From NCBI RefSeq assembly GCF_963678635.1, contig NC_087064.1:52534684-52598683 (forward strand): a stretch of DNA of 64,000 bases. The letters are read 5' to 3'. Every line of letters begins with the position of its first letter. Position 1 is the stretch's first letter. Below are positions 33,410-43,383 of this stretch, piece by piece. The notes beneath the pieces were generated by a model. That model saw only the letters and a program-made list of their open reading frames with translations. It was not told where the DNA came from and did no database searches. The translations under genes and the position numbers were made by a program. The stretch comes from Symsagittifera roscoffensis. Its lineage: Eukaryota > Xenacoelomorpha > Acoela > Convolutidae.

Positions 33410-33910
33410 TCAGTTGTTGGTTGTTTTCTCCGATTTTCTCAAGTGAAATTGAGAGTTTTCCTTGATATTTGGATTGAAAACTACTTTATTATGAAGTGAG
33501 GTTTCCCTGTTTATTATCTGATCCAAGTCGTTTATCATAGTTTCTGTCCTTCCCAAGTAATTGAATTTCAGCAAACAAACGGTCACGAATCTCGTTTCGT
33601 GGAGTGAAATGTTCATTCTTGTAGTTATTTGTGAACAAATTTCTTAAGTATTAAGTTTTAGTCCAATTTTCTTCACCCAGAAAATTTTCCTTGACAACCT
33701 TGTCGTACGTAATATGCAGATAATGCTCGCTGGAACGGATCACGCACGGACAAAAATCCAAACCAAACTTGAAGAGGAATTGTCGTGTAGAATTTTCGAG
33801 GGCTCCATTTTATGACGTTTCGATCAAGAACTGGATGTAAATCACCATATTCAGATTGGCTGTGAAAGTAAGGCCAACAGACTGCTCCGCGTGTAGATGT
33901 TCCTAAAAAG
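33410..33910 (-). pseudogene. Carbohydrate sulfotransferase-like fragment (Sulfotransfer_2 type), frameshifted
   Basis: Members of this family move sulfate from PAPS to sugars in the Golgi. On the minus strand VRDPFQRALSAY (33713-33748) is the family's PAPS 3'-phosphate-binding signature, preceded by FYTTIPLQVWFGFLS. After a frameshift near 33705 the next frame reads YDKVVKENFLGEENW. A later piece includes KNEHFTPRNE (near 33605), and after another frameshift CLLKFNYLGRTETMINDLDQ (about 33500-33565), in the family's usual order. The 5'-PSB loop is not visible, so the N-terminal part is missing or lies upstream. At least two frameshifts suggest a pseudogene; sequencing errors or short introns are less likely alternatives. 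The track frame 33410-33616 is only its last piece. Confidence 0.6.
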
Positions 33911-34560
33911 GGAGTTTTACAAGGTTATCAACAGTGATGTAGGGTGGAGTTTTCAAAAAGCAAGAGCTTTGCCTTTTATTACTTCCAACACACTAAATCT
34001 CAATTGCTAGAGAAAAGCTTAAAAAGGCTCAGTTTATTATACAATTTATCTTTAAAAATCGAATTTTTTCACCATAGCTTATTAATTATGAGATCAGTAT
34101 TTAGCAAATGAATATTGAAACTTTTTGGAAGAACCAGTACAAAAACTTTTTAAAAAATTCTGAATAAGCGAAGTGGTATCTTTTCGCAAAACAGTTTCCG
34201 ATATAAAGACATGAGGCGACAAATCGTAACAACCGACGATTCCTAACGTTTAATTGCTGATATGGGGGATTAGAAATTGCGCTATGTGGGGGACTAAATT
34301 TTTGATTCTCACTTGTTAATTACATCAAAATGCCCCGGTGGGAGACTAAAACTTAACTCTTGGTCAAACTTTGTTTTATCAATATTTTGAATTGATTCCA
34401 ATTTGGTTATCATAAAAACAGTAGTTTGAAGTTATTAGCACTATAAGCATTGACATTTTCGCATTGATTGTGACCATTTTTCCTCAGTTCTTATTAAAAC
34501 TCAATCGTCTAGCTATCAATTCGATCCATATAAATTCGTCCATCAACGCTTCTTGAATAC
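33911..34560. other. Intergenic DNA, no supported gene
   Basis: AT-rich. I looked here for the missing sulfotransferase N-terminus and found no convincing piece. Confidence 0.4.
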
Positions 34561-34747
34561 ACCATCAGCAAACGCGGCAAGCAACAACTTCACCTGGAGG
34601 GAGAAAAAATACAAAGCTCAGGACAGCAATGTTACTGACCAAACCACTTGGCAATGCTGTAAAAGTCCCTAAAAATTGTCCGTTATAAGTTTTGATGGCC
34701 AAAATACTAGTGACAAGAGTTAACGTGGCCACGAAAACATTCCACAT
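34557..34747 (-). CDS. Possible short membrane or secreted peptide, perhaps two exons
   Basis: Starts MWNVFVATLTLVTSILAIKT, a good signal peptide or membrane anchor. Read straight through it ends after 60 codons with a second hydrophobic stretch. A 46-bp stretch inside it begins GTCAGTAAC and ends TTTTTTCTCCCTCCAG, a plausible very short intron. Removing it would give about 52 residues ending VKLLLAAFADGVFKKR. GC is higher than in the flanks. Whether it is transcribed cannot be told from the sequence. Confidence 0.3.
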
Positions 34748-34759
34748 GAGCTAAAACTC

Positions 34760-36090
34760 AACTAGTAAATTTTTGATTTCTGCACGTGCCTCTACCGGAG
34801 CGCAAATGAAAGAGCAATAACTGCGAGCTTTTGGAGAAATGAAACAGTTAAACCTCTGCCTGGAGCAGCAAAGTTTCTGCTCGGCTTCGAAAAAGCGTTG
34901 ATCATTGCTTTTCATTCAGCCATCCCACGTGCCATTATCAAAGGATGCCTTTTTTTACTTTGCGCAAGCTAATTGGAGAAAAAATCAGGAGCTCGACTTG
35001 GCTCCCCTCTGTAGATCCGGCAAAACACTGCGACTTCTGATGAAATCATTCATTGCGCTGGCACATATCCCCCATTATAAGCTGGAACTGGAGATCAACT
35101 GCTGAACAATCAACTGTGCGAAAATTCTCCAATCTTTCCATATATAGAAGCTTTTGAAATATAATTGATTGGTCCAGTGTCTCGCACTAAACGTCAATTA
35201 GCTTCCTTCACCACCCAGATCTCGGGAATCAGACTGCGTGCGCGCGAGATCAGAATCAAAAGAAGAAAAATTCGGTTGAAGCTGGGCATCGCGCTTTCCA
35301 GATGGGAATGGGCTGAAGATCCCCAACTATCCACAAGTTTATTGAATTTATTCGGCGAGAACAAAGCTTAGCCCAGAAAAAGCTAATGAGATAAATATCC
35401 GGAGAGAGAGCATCAAAGACAGCGAAATACAAAAAAAATGCAGCTAAGATGGCCTGAGATATTGAAATACTATAATTGATTTAATAATCTACTACAGGGA
35501 CAGTCTTTTAACTCTGATTTCTGATTTCTGACTATTTTTGTTAAATAATAATTAAGGTTCCGACTAAATTATTTGATTGTTAAACATCAAATAAAACATT
35601 GAAACGAATTGTCGCTTAACACGATTTGTCGCCTGTTACGAAAAGTCGCTTTTTACGAATTGTCGCCCAACCGTATAAAACAGTTTATGGCCGGATAGTT
35701 TTTGAAGCTGTTCTCAGTCAATGTGCAACTTTGAAACTAAGTCTGACTAAAATTGCCTTAAATTTTCTTACAGATCTCTGAAGGACTGACTGATTTATAC
35801 TCGACTATATTCAATCAGATGGCAAGTCCGCCTGCTCGGAAAAGTTGCAAATCACAAAACATTACGAATTGAAACATATCTATATCAAATGGTTTTTTTC
35901 ATCAGTTGGACTCCATTAAAATCCCTCGAGCCGTTAGGGAAGAGGTTTTTAACTTGGTTCTGAGCTCGAATTTTCAGCCAATCAGCATAGATCCTTTTAC
36001 ATGCGGTGCTAAGTAAGTTTAATTTAAATTGAACGTTGTGTGGTGGACCATCGCGATCTGTCTTGATCCAATCTTTATCAAGCTGACGTG
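34760..36090. other. GC-richer stretch (34780-35400) then AT-rich DNA, no recognised gene
   Basis: Two plus frames (34905-35105 and 35165-35371) lie in a stretch with higher GC and could belong to an exon, but I see no family. 35400-36090 is plain AT-rich DNA. Confidence 0.3.
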
Positions 36091-36094
36091 ATCA

Positions 36095-36617
36095 GAAATT
36101 TTTTTGAAACCTGCGTTGAAACAAGGACTGTTTCATTTTTGAGAGTAGATGAAATTTTTTTTTGCTGTTTCTATTGTTTTGTGGAAAAAATTTTGAATAG
36201 TGGCAATCGTAAGTTAAATTTATATTCAAAACTTGTTTTTTAGAAATTTTTAAAAAGTTAGCAGATAGTTCATTTTGGTCCAGAACAAGATTTTCAAAAG
36301 ACAACTCTTATCAGAGAAAAACCCTGAATGATCTGGATGTCCCTAATTTTTCACCGGTTTTGTTTGTCAAATGAAGGACAACCAGATCATTCAGGGTTTT
36401 TCTCTGAACGAGTTGTCTTTTGAAACTCTTGTTCCGGACCAAAATGAACTATCTGCTAACTTTGTTAAGTTTTCTAAAAAACAGGTTTTGAAGATAAATT
36501 TAATTTACGATTGCCACTATTCAATATTTTTTCCACCAAACAACAGAAACAGCAAAAAAAACGTTCATTTATTCTCAAAAATGAAACACTCCTTGTTCAA
36601 CGTTTTTTTTGAAAACC
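36095..36617. repeat. Long inverted repeat, about 245-bp arms, 29-bp spacer
   Basis: Arms 36095-36344 and 36374-36617 are inverted copies with moderate divergence; translations of both show DQNELSANF and YDCHYS in mirror orientation. The inner ends, CCTGAATGATCTGG and CCAGATCATTCAGG, pair perfectly. The frames 36092-36304 (minus) and the first half of 36371-36868 (plus) come from these arms. Transcription through it would give a long hairpin RNA. Confidence 0.85.
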
Positions 36618-37531
36618 CACGAGAAAAATGCTTGAAAACGTTGAAACTTTGTCGAAACGACCAAAGAAAGAGAAAAAGATCAGTGAGGACAAAGAGAGCG
36701 TGCTTGTCGCGGAATCAGCTTGCAGTTCACGAAATACTCAGTTTGTCCTCGTCAACAGGCGCCAATCTGTATTCTTCAAATTATACCCAACGAACGTTAG
36801 AGGTGCAAAGTTTGAGAGATTGTCCATCAGAATATAGATGTGCAGAGCTTGAAGAAAAGCATTATTAATCTTGCATATTACTAAAACTTGTCCGTCGTAA
36901 GTAGTAGATGTTGGAGGTGATCAGGGCGCGCGGGGGGGGGGGGGGGTGCTTGGAGACCCCCAAGTTTTAAGATAGGGAATAGAGCATTCGGTCTCCCAGC
37001 TATGTATTAGCATTGGGTATAGAGAGTACAGTGTATTAGGATAAGGAATACCAAAGGTAAGGTTTTATGGTTTGTGTGATGGTAAGAGAATGGTAAGAAA
37101 ATCAATTTGGATTTTGTGTGGAAATGTCTAGTTTTTTCGCAAAAGATTAGGCGCCCGTTATCTAATTGTTAACTATCAAAGGTTAATTACGTGTAGGTTG
37201 TGTAATGAAGGGAATGTAGTTAGTTTTTTGGTTTATGGTAAGTAAGTGGAAAGAGTTTTTCGGTGAAAACTTGAAACTTTTGGCACAAAATTTAAAAAAC
37301 TTTCAAAAACATTCAAAACACGATAAGATTTGTTAGAATTTGACCTAATAACACTTTATAAGATACTCTTACTTTTCGTCTACTTAAAACAAAACTAAAA
37401 CCTACTGAAACTTCAAAAAGGGTAATTTTATTGGGAAAAAAAACTAAATTACAAAGAAAGTTTATAAATCACTGCATCCTATCGTAAATTTACTGCCATA
37501 GCTTACACTTACAAACAAAAAAACTACACCT
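36618..37531. other. Left boundary zone of the Polinton block, with a 15-G tract
   Basis: A 15-G run at 36932-36946 sits in a GCGCGC context. No gene seen on either strand; the minus frames just below the protease stop are AT-rich and random. The Polinton sequence is probably truncated in this zone. Confidence 0.45.
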
Positions 37532-37957
37532 TTACATAAAGTTACATATAAAACTCAAAATATGCACATCATGAATATTATTCAAGTTTCGTTGGTAGAA
37601 TTTAAAAAGAATAAATGCTGATTAAATTGTATAAAATCCACACAAATTATCAGTGTTTTGTAGTTTTCTGGGATCCATTCGCCAAAACTTTTTTGTTAGA
37701 AAGCAATAAGTTGTTCTTCTTAGACCCAAAGAAACAGCAAAGTAGTAACTTTTCTCCAATCGAGCTATCATGATCCAGTGTTCCCCTCTATCATTCCTTG
37801 GAGCTGAGTTGATTATTGCAAAAGACTATTTTGTTAGTTGAGGTACTTTATCAGAGGGGTAAGATGCCATGTACCTAAACCTGAGTTCAGGAATTCTTTC
37901 AATAACTTGCAGAAGTGAAAAGTTATCAATCTTTGCAATTGTTAGTTGATCTACATC
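37532..37957 (-). pseudogene. Polinton maturation cysteine protease (adenain-like, C5), two stops
   Basis: Cleaves capsid precursors in related viruses. The minus-strand frame shows GEHWIMIARLEKSYYF, whose His (codon 37778-37780) is the catalytic one, and NLCGFYTI, whose Cys (37640-37642) is the nucleophile, in the H...C order and spacing of adenovirus-type proteases. The frame is broken only by TAG at 37826-37828 and TAA at 37622-37624, the latter right after the Cys motif. Upstream, GTAAGT (38019-38024) and TTTTTAG (ending 37957) could bound a 68-bp intron in front of this segment. Confidence 0.8.
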
Positions 37958-38034
37958 TAAAAACAAAGAACAGATAGTTTGATGGTGTAATTTAGGTTTA
38001 AAAAAAATAAGGTTATTGACTTACGCGCATTTAG

Positions 38035-38229
38035 TTATTGAATCAATAAAGTCCCATACACAATACTTATGACTGGACAAACTTTATTGAAGACTGGTTT
38101 ACAGGCTAGGTTGAAAAAATTTCTGGGGCTTTCAATTAAACAGCAGTCATTATCTGCTTTTGCTGGAGATTTAGGTCTGAAGAAAAACAAAATAGATAGT
38201 ACCGAGACAATAACAATGAAAAGTCGCAA
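38035..38229 (-). CDS. Small ORF with a signal peptide, between capsid and protease genes
   Basis: 64 codons beginning MRLFIVIVSVLSILFFF, a strong hydrophobic N-terminus, then a polar part with four cysteines (DNDCC, NLACKP, NKVCPV). It sits between the capsid gene and the protease in the same orientation. It could be a virion membrane protein, or the 5' exon of the protease gene given the donor-like GTAAGT just after it. Not a family I recognise. Confidence 0.4.
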   Translation of the reverse strand: MRLFIVIVSVLSILFFFRPKSPAKADNDCCLIESPRNFFNLACKPVFNKVCPVISIVYGTLLIQ

Positions 38230-38341
38230 AAAAGTTACAATATTTTAATAGGAAAACTCAAAAAAATAGACATTTTCAGCAACTGTTTCGATTTTGTCTT
38301 ATTGAACATTTGATATTCTTTCTCTCAAGACTACACTTCCG

Positions 38342-39560
38342 TTACTTGCTCCAAGGGAAATAGGAAAAAAATTTCTCCACTAAAAGGCTTTCTCCACTAA
38401 ACTCTGGATAACGCAACTGTTCAGCTCCATCCTGTTGTGACGTTAGGTCAAAAACAAGAATATAGTGATTTTGAAAATCTTCCATAGAAAGAGCTGGGAA
38501 ATTTTTGTTAAACAGCACTACTTCCATTGTTGTAAGAAAAGGACGACGATGAGAAGTTGTATCTAATGAAACAATTGCTCTTCCAACCCGAATATTTCTA
38601 AGCTCTCTCAAATGAAATTGTTGATAGTTGAAAGGGTTCTCATGAAAAGATCCTGCAACTGCTGAATTTGTATTCATTGCAACAGCTATTCTTCTTATTG
38701 GGGCGTTATTGGTTATATTTTCTTGTATGAATTGGTTTTGGAATGATAAAAGTTCTTGCTATAGTTTCCATGTAACTGTATTGAGCAGGTTCTCTTTCCA
38801 GTTTCCATTGCAAGTATTGAGGATTAAATTCAGCAACTAAAAGTCTTCTAGTAAACAGCGAATTTTCAACAATTTTCAGACTGACATTTGGATTATCAGA
38901 TAGCATGTAAAAATAAGGTCTAGCTCGAGTTATTTTAATTCGAACTTTGGTATTTGGTAGCAACAATTTTTTGCAAGTAAACAAATCAATGGCAAGCCTC
39001 CCATAGAGTGAAAAATTTATCCCTGTTCCTAAGGATTTTGCTCTATCAGTAAACGGATGCATATCAAATGCATCAGGAAAATCTTCAAAACTGTATCCAT
39101 GACAAGCATTTGTTCCTTTATTACTCACTGCTGACGAATTGAATTCGCTCAATATGTGTGCCGTATGAGGATATAATCCATTTGCGTTGAAAATCATTGT
39201 ATTGTTAAAATAAACTTCACAATTGGAGCATAGTGAATGTAGTAGATTGTTTAGATAAATTAAGTTAAATTCTGGTTCCTCATCTGAATCAACCTCGGAT
39301 TTTGCCTCATGTTCAGCTTTTTCTTTTTTAAAAGCATCCAACAATCTTACTTTGAATAATTGAAACTTTTAAACAAGATGGGTATCACGCATATCCAAAC
39401 AGAGATTACGATGCGTTTCAAATTCAAACTGCTTTCATCCAGAGAAGTACTGGGGAATGACATTGAAGTTTTTGTGTAGATGACATAATTGTTTCCAAAA
39501 CAGATTCTTTATCGAAAATCTCCAATGAAGAACTTGTAAAAGCGCCGTACATAAAATGAC
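38342..39560 (-). pseudogene. Polinton major capsid protein (F54H12.2-like), frameshifted
   Basis: Predicted double-jelly-roll capsid subunit, from family knowledge. Pieces in order: GAFTSSSLEIFDKESVLETI (N-terminal part, end of frame 39424-39888), LCLDMRDTHLV, CEVYFNNTMIFNANGLYPHT and ITRARPYFYMLSDNPNVSL (38706-39344), then after a frameshift near 38715 NPFNYQQFHLRELRNIRVGR and NHYILVFDLTSQQDG (38342-38677). A further shift near 38350 puts FPLEQVTEV out of frame. The motifs and order match the 'uncharacterized protein F54H12.2' family seen in invertebrate Polintons. At least three breaks, so no full subunit is made. Confidence 0.8.
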
Positions 39561-39888
39561 GTTTGGGAGCGACGTTTTTTTTCGATCTACTTTTTCGAGA
39601 ATTGGATCTAGTTCCACCAGTTTTACGCTTAGATATCTTTTTTCCTTCTGCCAATTGTTTCCGATTTTTTTTTGTTCCCACATCTTTTGCAAAAGTTTTG
39701 AGTTTTTTACGTCCACTAACAACTTCCCCATTCTCTGGAGCAGCGATTTCAAAAACAACTGCTCCTATTCTTTTTGCACATATTTCGCACATATTCACCC
39801 ATATTTTTAAGTTAAAGGGATTGTAGTTCTCCCAAGAGTTTGTGCAAGAGCTCCAAAACCTCTTCCACGTTGTCTTGCATGCTCTCAA
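39561..39888 (-). pseudogene. Basic core-like protein upstream of the capsid gene
   Basis: The frame runs from MRACKTTWKRFWSSCTNSWE through KRIGAVVFEIAAPENGEVVS to a very basic region (KKNRKQLAEGKKISKRKTGG), resembling DNA-condensing core proteins in its position and composition. The frame continues without a stop into the capsid N-terminus, so two ancestral genes may have been fused by loss of a stop, or they overlapped. The plus frames 39556-39826 are shadows. Confidence 0.5.
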
Positions 39889-40077
39889 AAAATAGGGAAA
39901 TCAGCTGAATTTTGAGCAACCGCTTCAATTGAAGTTTAAATCAAAAAAATATTTATTCGGAATCTTGCGGAACAAGAGAACAACTCGAGTAATTCCTAGG
40001 GACATAGAAGGAATTTTTTTGCCGGTACTATCTCTTAGTTCTATCTTGAAACTATGGAAAGAAATTTTCGATGGTTT

Positions 40078-40650
40078 TTAAAGAAAGAACTTTTTCGATA
40101 GTCGTGTAGAAATACTATCTCCAGATTTTACTCTGGAGATGAATGGAATACAATGCAATACGTGAGTTTTTGTATCACCGACTATGTTATATTCTATAAA
40201 ATCAAAATATATCTTCAAAGAATGTTTTTTTATTATGTCGTAAGAATACTGAGGATAATGTGGACTTTTTCGTTTCATTATAACCGCTGTTAGATTTTGT
40301 TCTAAGTCACAGCCAAAAATGTGACTCAAGTCAGAACTTTGAATAATAAACACCGATTGAGTCTCAGGTAAATGCACGGCAACCTTATGTGTAACTTTAT
40401 GTACTGATTCATAGATTCCGTTATATTCAAAATTTTGAGCACCTAGACGTTCGCCAATTTTGCTGTTCATGGCTGCAATTATATAAACAATACTTGGATG
40501 CAATCCTGGTTCAATATGCATCGGTACAACCTTTCTTTTCTCCTCAGATTTTTTTCTACCATCTACGAATGTAAACTTTCGCTCTGTAACAACTTGGTAC
40601 AAAGAAGGGTATGTTAATTCCGAAAGAGCAACCTCCCATTCTTCTTTCAA
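40078..40650 (-). CDS. Polinton minor-capsid-like protein (PX/penton type), apparently intact
   Basis: 190 codons, the longest undamaged frame of the block. It begins MKEEWEVALSELTYPSLYQV; a 'W-E-V-x-L-S/A-E-x-x-Y/F-P' start is typical of the Polinton PX/minor capsid family, expected to form single-jelly-roll pentons. PGLHPSIVYIIAAMNSKIGE and SDLSHIFGCDLEQN follow. It lies between integrase and basic protein in the usual order. The true start may be a little upstream; frame 40556-40759 is a shadow. Confidence 0.6.
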   Translation of the reverse strand: MKEEWEVALSELTYPSLYQVVTERKFTFVDGRKKSEEKRKVVPMHIEPGLHPSIVYIIAAMNSKIGERLGAQNFEYNGIYESVHKVTHKVAVHLPETQSVFIIQSSDLSHIFGCDLEQNLTAVIMKRKSPHYPQYSYDIIKKHSLKIYFDFIEYNIVGDTKTHVLHCIPFISRVKSGDSISTRLSKKFFL

Positions 40651-40819
40651 ATGTATTTGTTTGGGTAGAAAGTTTGTAAAAGAGCAAAGAGCTAAGACTA
40701 TTATTCAGATAACAATTTAAAAAAGCGTTGGAAACTAACTCAATAGTAAAAGAATCCATGACAACTGATCGATAGAATTTTAGTTTAAAGAAGGAGTTAC
40801 CTTTAATCCGAACATTTTC

Positions 40820-41705
40820 TCAGCTCTTTTTCATAAAATTTTCCCAGAATTTTTTTTGTCGAGATCTTTGATGATGTATGAAGAAAGCTTTTTTGTAGAT
40901 ATTGCCGAAATTTAAAAAAATTTCATTTGTATTTTGTGGTTTGTATCCTTTTCGGAACGGAACATCCTTCTTTGAAATTTTCACTCTGTCTCCAAATTTG
41001 AACTTCAGTTTCATATACCTGCTTAGAGGTTTACTGTACAGAATTGAGAGGAAATCAGTATTCTTGACATCTCTGGGTGAATTTCCAATAGATCATTTGA
41101 CGCGACAACTCATTGTAGACACAAATTGAGATAACTTAAGAATGAATGTTTCAACATGATCTTCTATGTAGCAATAAATTATGTGTTTTAATGATTGAAT
41201 GGCTCTCTCTGCAAAATCACCTTTGTTTTACTCGTTGTCGAGTAAACTTCGAAGTTTTTCTCCTTGAAAATTATTTTTGAAAGTTAACCCATATTCTGTT
41301 GCTTTATCAACCCAAAGTTTTCCAGGAGTGTTTATTCGAGAAATCCTTCTTTTGAAAGCTTGCAAAGGGTTTTTGGCATAATTAGTTTTCATTGTTTGAA
41401 CTCTGACAAATCGCGAAAAAACATCAACAGCAACCAATAAATATTTGACTCCATTGCTTAGACTCGCTAGTTTGATGCTAAATGCCAAGTCGAAATACCA
41501 AAATTTCATTGATATATTTTGAAAAAGCTTGAAGTCATCGGAAACTTCTGATTGGAGGACCAATTTTTGTATACAATGTCTTGCTTCGTAAAAACTGTTA
41601 TACTTTCTTTTATGACAAACCGCTTGCTTTACTCAACTTTCGCACAGAACCATACGCAGCTCTACCCCTAGAATACAGTCTGTTCAGACTTATCTTTTCA
41701 GATTT
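40820..41705 (-). pseudogene. Polinton rve integrase, three frame pieces
   Basis: Inserts element DNA into the host. The N-terminal part reads YGSVRKLSKASGLS near 41650 with two stops after it. The catalytic core piece 41228-41563 has FWYFDLAFSIKLASLSNGVK (first Asp) and KLWVDKATEYGLTFK (second Asp). The C-terminal SH3/chromo-like end at 40820-41014 reads KFGDRVKISKKDVPFRKGYK, a hallmark ending of this integrase family. At least two frameshifts separate the pieces. All three derivative copies to the right lack this gene. Confidence 0.85.
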
Positions 41706-41715
41706 TGAAAGGGTT

Positions 41716-42096
41716 TCAAGTGCCTCTGTCTTTCGCTTTGACAATCTTGTTGGTGCATTTTGAGTTGCTTCCAAGAAAGTGAAAGTAAATATCTGGAAAG
41801 TCGGTATTTTTTTGCTTTAGTGCACACACAAAGTCTACAAGTGATTCTTTTGTGTCTCGGTCATGTACTAAGATATTTTCTGAGTGACTTAGTCTAATTC
41901 TAGGAGAACTCAAAGTTAAATCAAAAAGATTTTTGTTGTTATGAGTTTTCAACCTTGCATTTAAAGCACAGTAAATAGAATCAAAATCTGTTGGTACAAT
42001 CTCCTCTTTTTCTTGCTTTTGTTCCAATTTTGAATTTTTTGGAAGTGTACTTTGCAAATGATAAAATGAGTAAGTAATTAGAACAAACTGATCCAT
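41716..42096 (-). CDS. Conserved Polinton protein between integrase and ATPase
   Basis: 126 codons, intact here. It starts MDQFVLITYSFYHLQSTLPK, one base after the stop of the previous frame, and contains FVCALKQKNTDFPDIYFHFL and KIVKAKDRGT. Function unknown to me; the C-terminal NKIVKAKDRGT could precede the integrase in a longer polyprotein. The three derivative copies keep only the N-terminal half; the deletion breakpoint lies inside this gene, at the codons near 41860. Confidence 0.55.
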   Translation of the reverse strand: MDQFVLITYSFYHLQSTLPKNSKLEQKQEKEEIVPTDFDSIYCALNARLKTHNNKNLFDLTLSSPRIRLSHSENILVHDRDTKESLVDFVCALKQKNTDFPDIYFHFLGSNSKCTNKIVKAKDRGT

Positions 42097-42097
42097 A

Positions 42098-42400
42098 CTA
42101 TGTCAATCGCTTAATCACAAAAAGAGTGATAAAAGCTATTAATTGTAAGCCTTTAGACGAGCTTAAAATAGTTCTCCTTTTACGCAGAGAAGTTCTTCTT
42201 CGTGTGAGTTCTGATATTTCTTTTCGATATTTTACTAGGTCTTCTTTTCGGAGATCCTTTAGCTCGACACGTAGCAAGTTTACTAGACATTCACTGAGGA
42301 ATTGAATGTAACTTTTTGGACAATGGAGTATGAATTGTTTTTGAAGTTTTCGGGTGAATCTTTGAAATATTGGGAGTATAGAGACGTACTGTATGCTCAT
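42098..42400 (-). CDS. Small basic Polinton protein overlapping the ATPase end
   Basis: A 100-codon frame whose conserved part is FLSECLVNLLRVELKDLRKE followed by RRRTSLRKRRTILSSSKG and a hydrophobic tail (LQLIAFITLFVI). This 'SEC..NLL ... basic ... hydrophobic' arrangement recurs next to Polinton ATPases and capsid genes. The first 35 codons overlap the ATPase C-terminus in another frame. Related frames are at 50880-51180, 55545-55845 and 63605-63906. Function unknown. Confidence 0.5.
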   Translation of the reverse strand: MSIQYVSILPIFQRFTRKLQKQFILHCPKSYIQFLSECLVNLLRVELKDLRKEDLVKYRKEISELTRRRTSLRKRRTILSSSKGLQLIAFITLFVIKRLT

Positions 42401-43080
42401 CGTCCAAAAACTTTGTTTCTTTTCCTGCTGGTAAAAATTTTTTGATGGAATTCAACCGCTGTTTGTGCAATATCTTAGCGAATCAACCATTTTTGGAGTT
42501 AAATTGACGAGTAAAGGACCATAAGGAGTAGATGTTGCATCTTGATACCACTCTTTCAATTATTATCCTAGACCTAGTAGTTGACTTAATGTATTGAATT
42601 GTAAAACATCTCTCGTTGACTTGAACAAGATTATATGTGTTTTTTGTAACTCAACACCACTTCCCAATTTGCTTTGATGAAACAAGTTATGCTTAATGTA
42701 AGTTTTATTCAGTCCACTGTGTCTTCCAGCAGTAGCAATTTTTACAAGCTGCTTAGAATTTGAATTTTTTTTCACCAGGTTCATCAAACAGTAACAGTTG
42801 TTTTGTTTCAATAGTAGGAAGGTTTTCAATTAGTTCAAAGTCATCTCCCTGGGTATATTTAACGTTTTTTCTTTGCATTTGTCCATAAAAAGGAAGATAG
42901 TATTGATGAAGTTAATAAATTTTGTCAAATGTTGGTTGAAAAGTTAAAATTTGTAACCAATCAAAAATAAGATGCAATTTTTCAGATCCACTTGGTCCAA
43001 CCAGTGAAATCAAAAATTGTTTTGGTACAAAGTAATTTATTCATATCTTTGTAGAAAAAATGTATAACCAACTGTAGTTG
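42291..43080 (-). pseudogene. Polinton packaging ATPase (FtsK/HerA, A32-like), frameshifted
   Basis: Would power genome packaging. Walker A reads LVGPSGSEKLHLIFDW (GPSGSEK at 42979-42998), Walker B reads QLLLFDEPGE (about 42777-42800), then IATAGRHSGLNKTYIKHNLF, HQSKLG and THIILFKSTRDVL (42600-42740), the sensor region typical of Polinton ATPases. The C-terminus (LDDEHTVRLYTP) ends with TGA at 42291-42293. Frameshifts lie near 42780 and 42565. The usual Walker A has GK; here it is SEK, which may reduce activity. The frames 42563-42829 and 43118-43336 are, respectively, a fragment of it and a shadow. Confidence 0.85.
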
Positions 43081-43383
43081 ATAAAATTAGACCCAAACTG
43101 TTGTTTCTTCACGTGTAGTGGATAACATCAATCGAACGAATGCACATGCTAGTATTAAAACTATGGCAAAAAATTGGCACATAAAAACTAAAAGAGATCT
43201 AATGGACGTACGTCTAAAAGTTTCCATGATTTTCGTTCATGAGTCTCCTCAGCAAAAACGAAAATTCCTAGTTTTAATTGCTTGTCACATTTATCACCCA
43301 TCTCGCCTTTGGAATGAAAAAATTGATAATGAGTAACTTTTACCTTTCAAACACACAAGATAAAACAAAATTTTTTAGATAAT

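Noticed and set aside
36371-36868. 165-codon plus frame as a gene
   Set aside because: Its first half is the right arm of the inverted repeat; the second half is Lys/Arg/Ser-rich with no domain.
39556-39826. Two plus-strand frames of 84 and 87 codons
   Set aside because: Mirror of the Lys/Arg-rich basic protein on the minus strand (Phe/Ser-rich, as expected).
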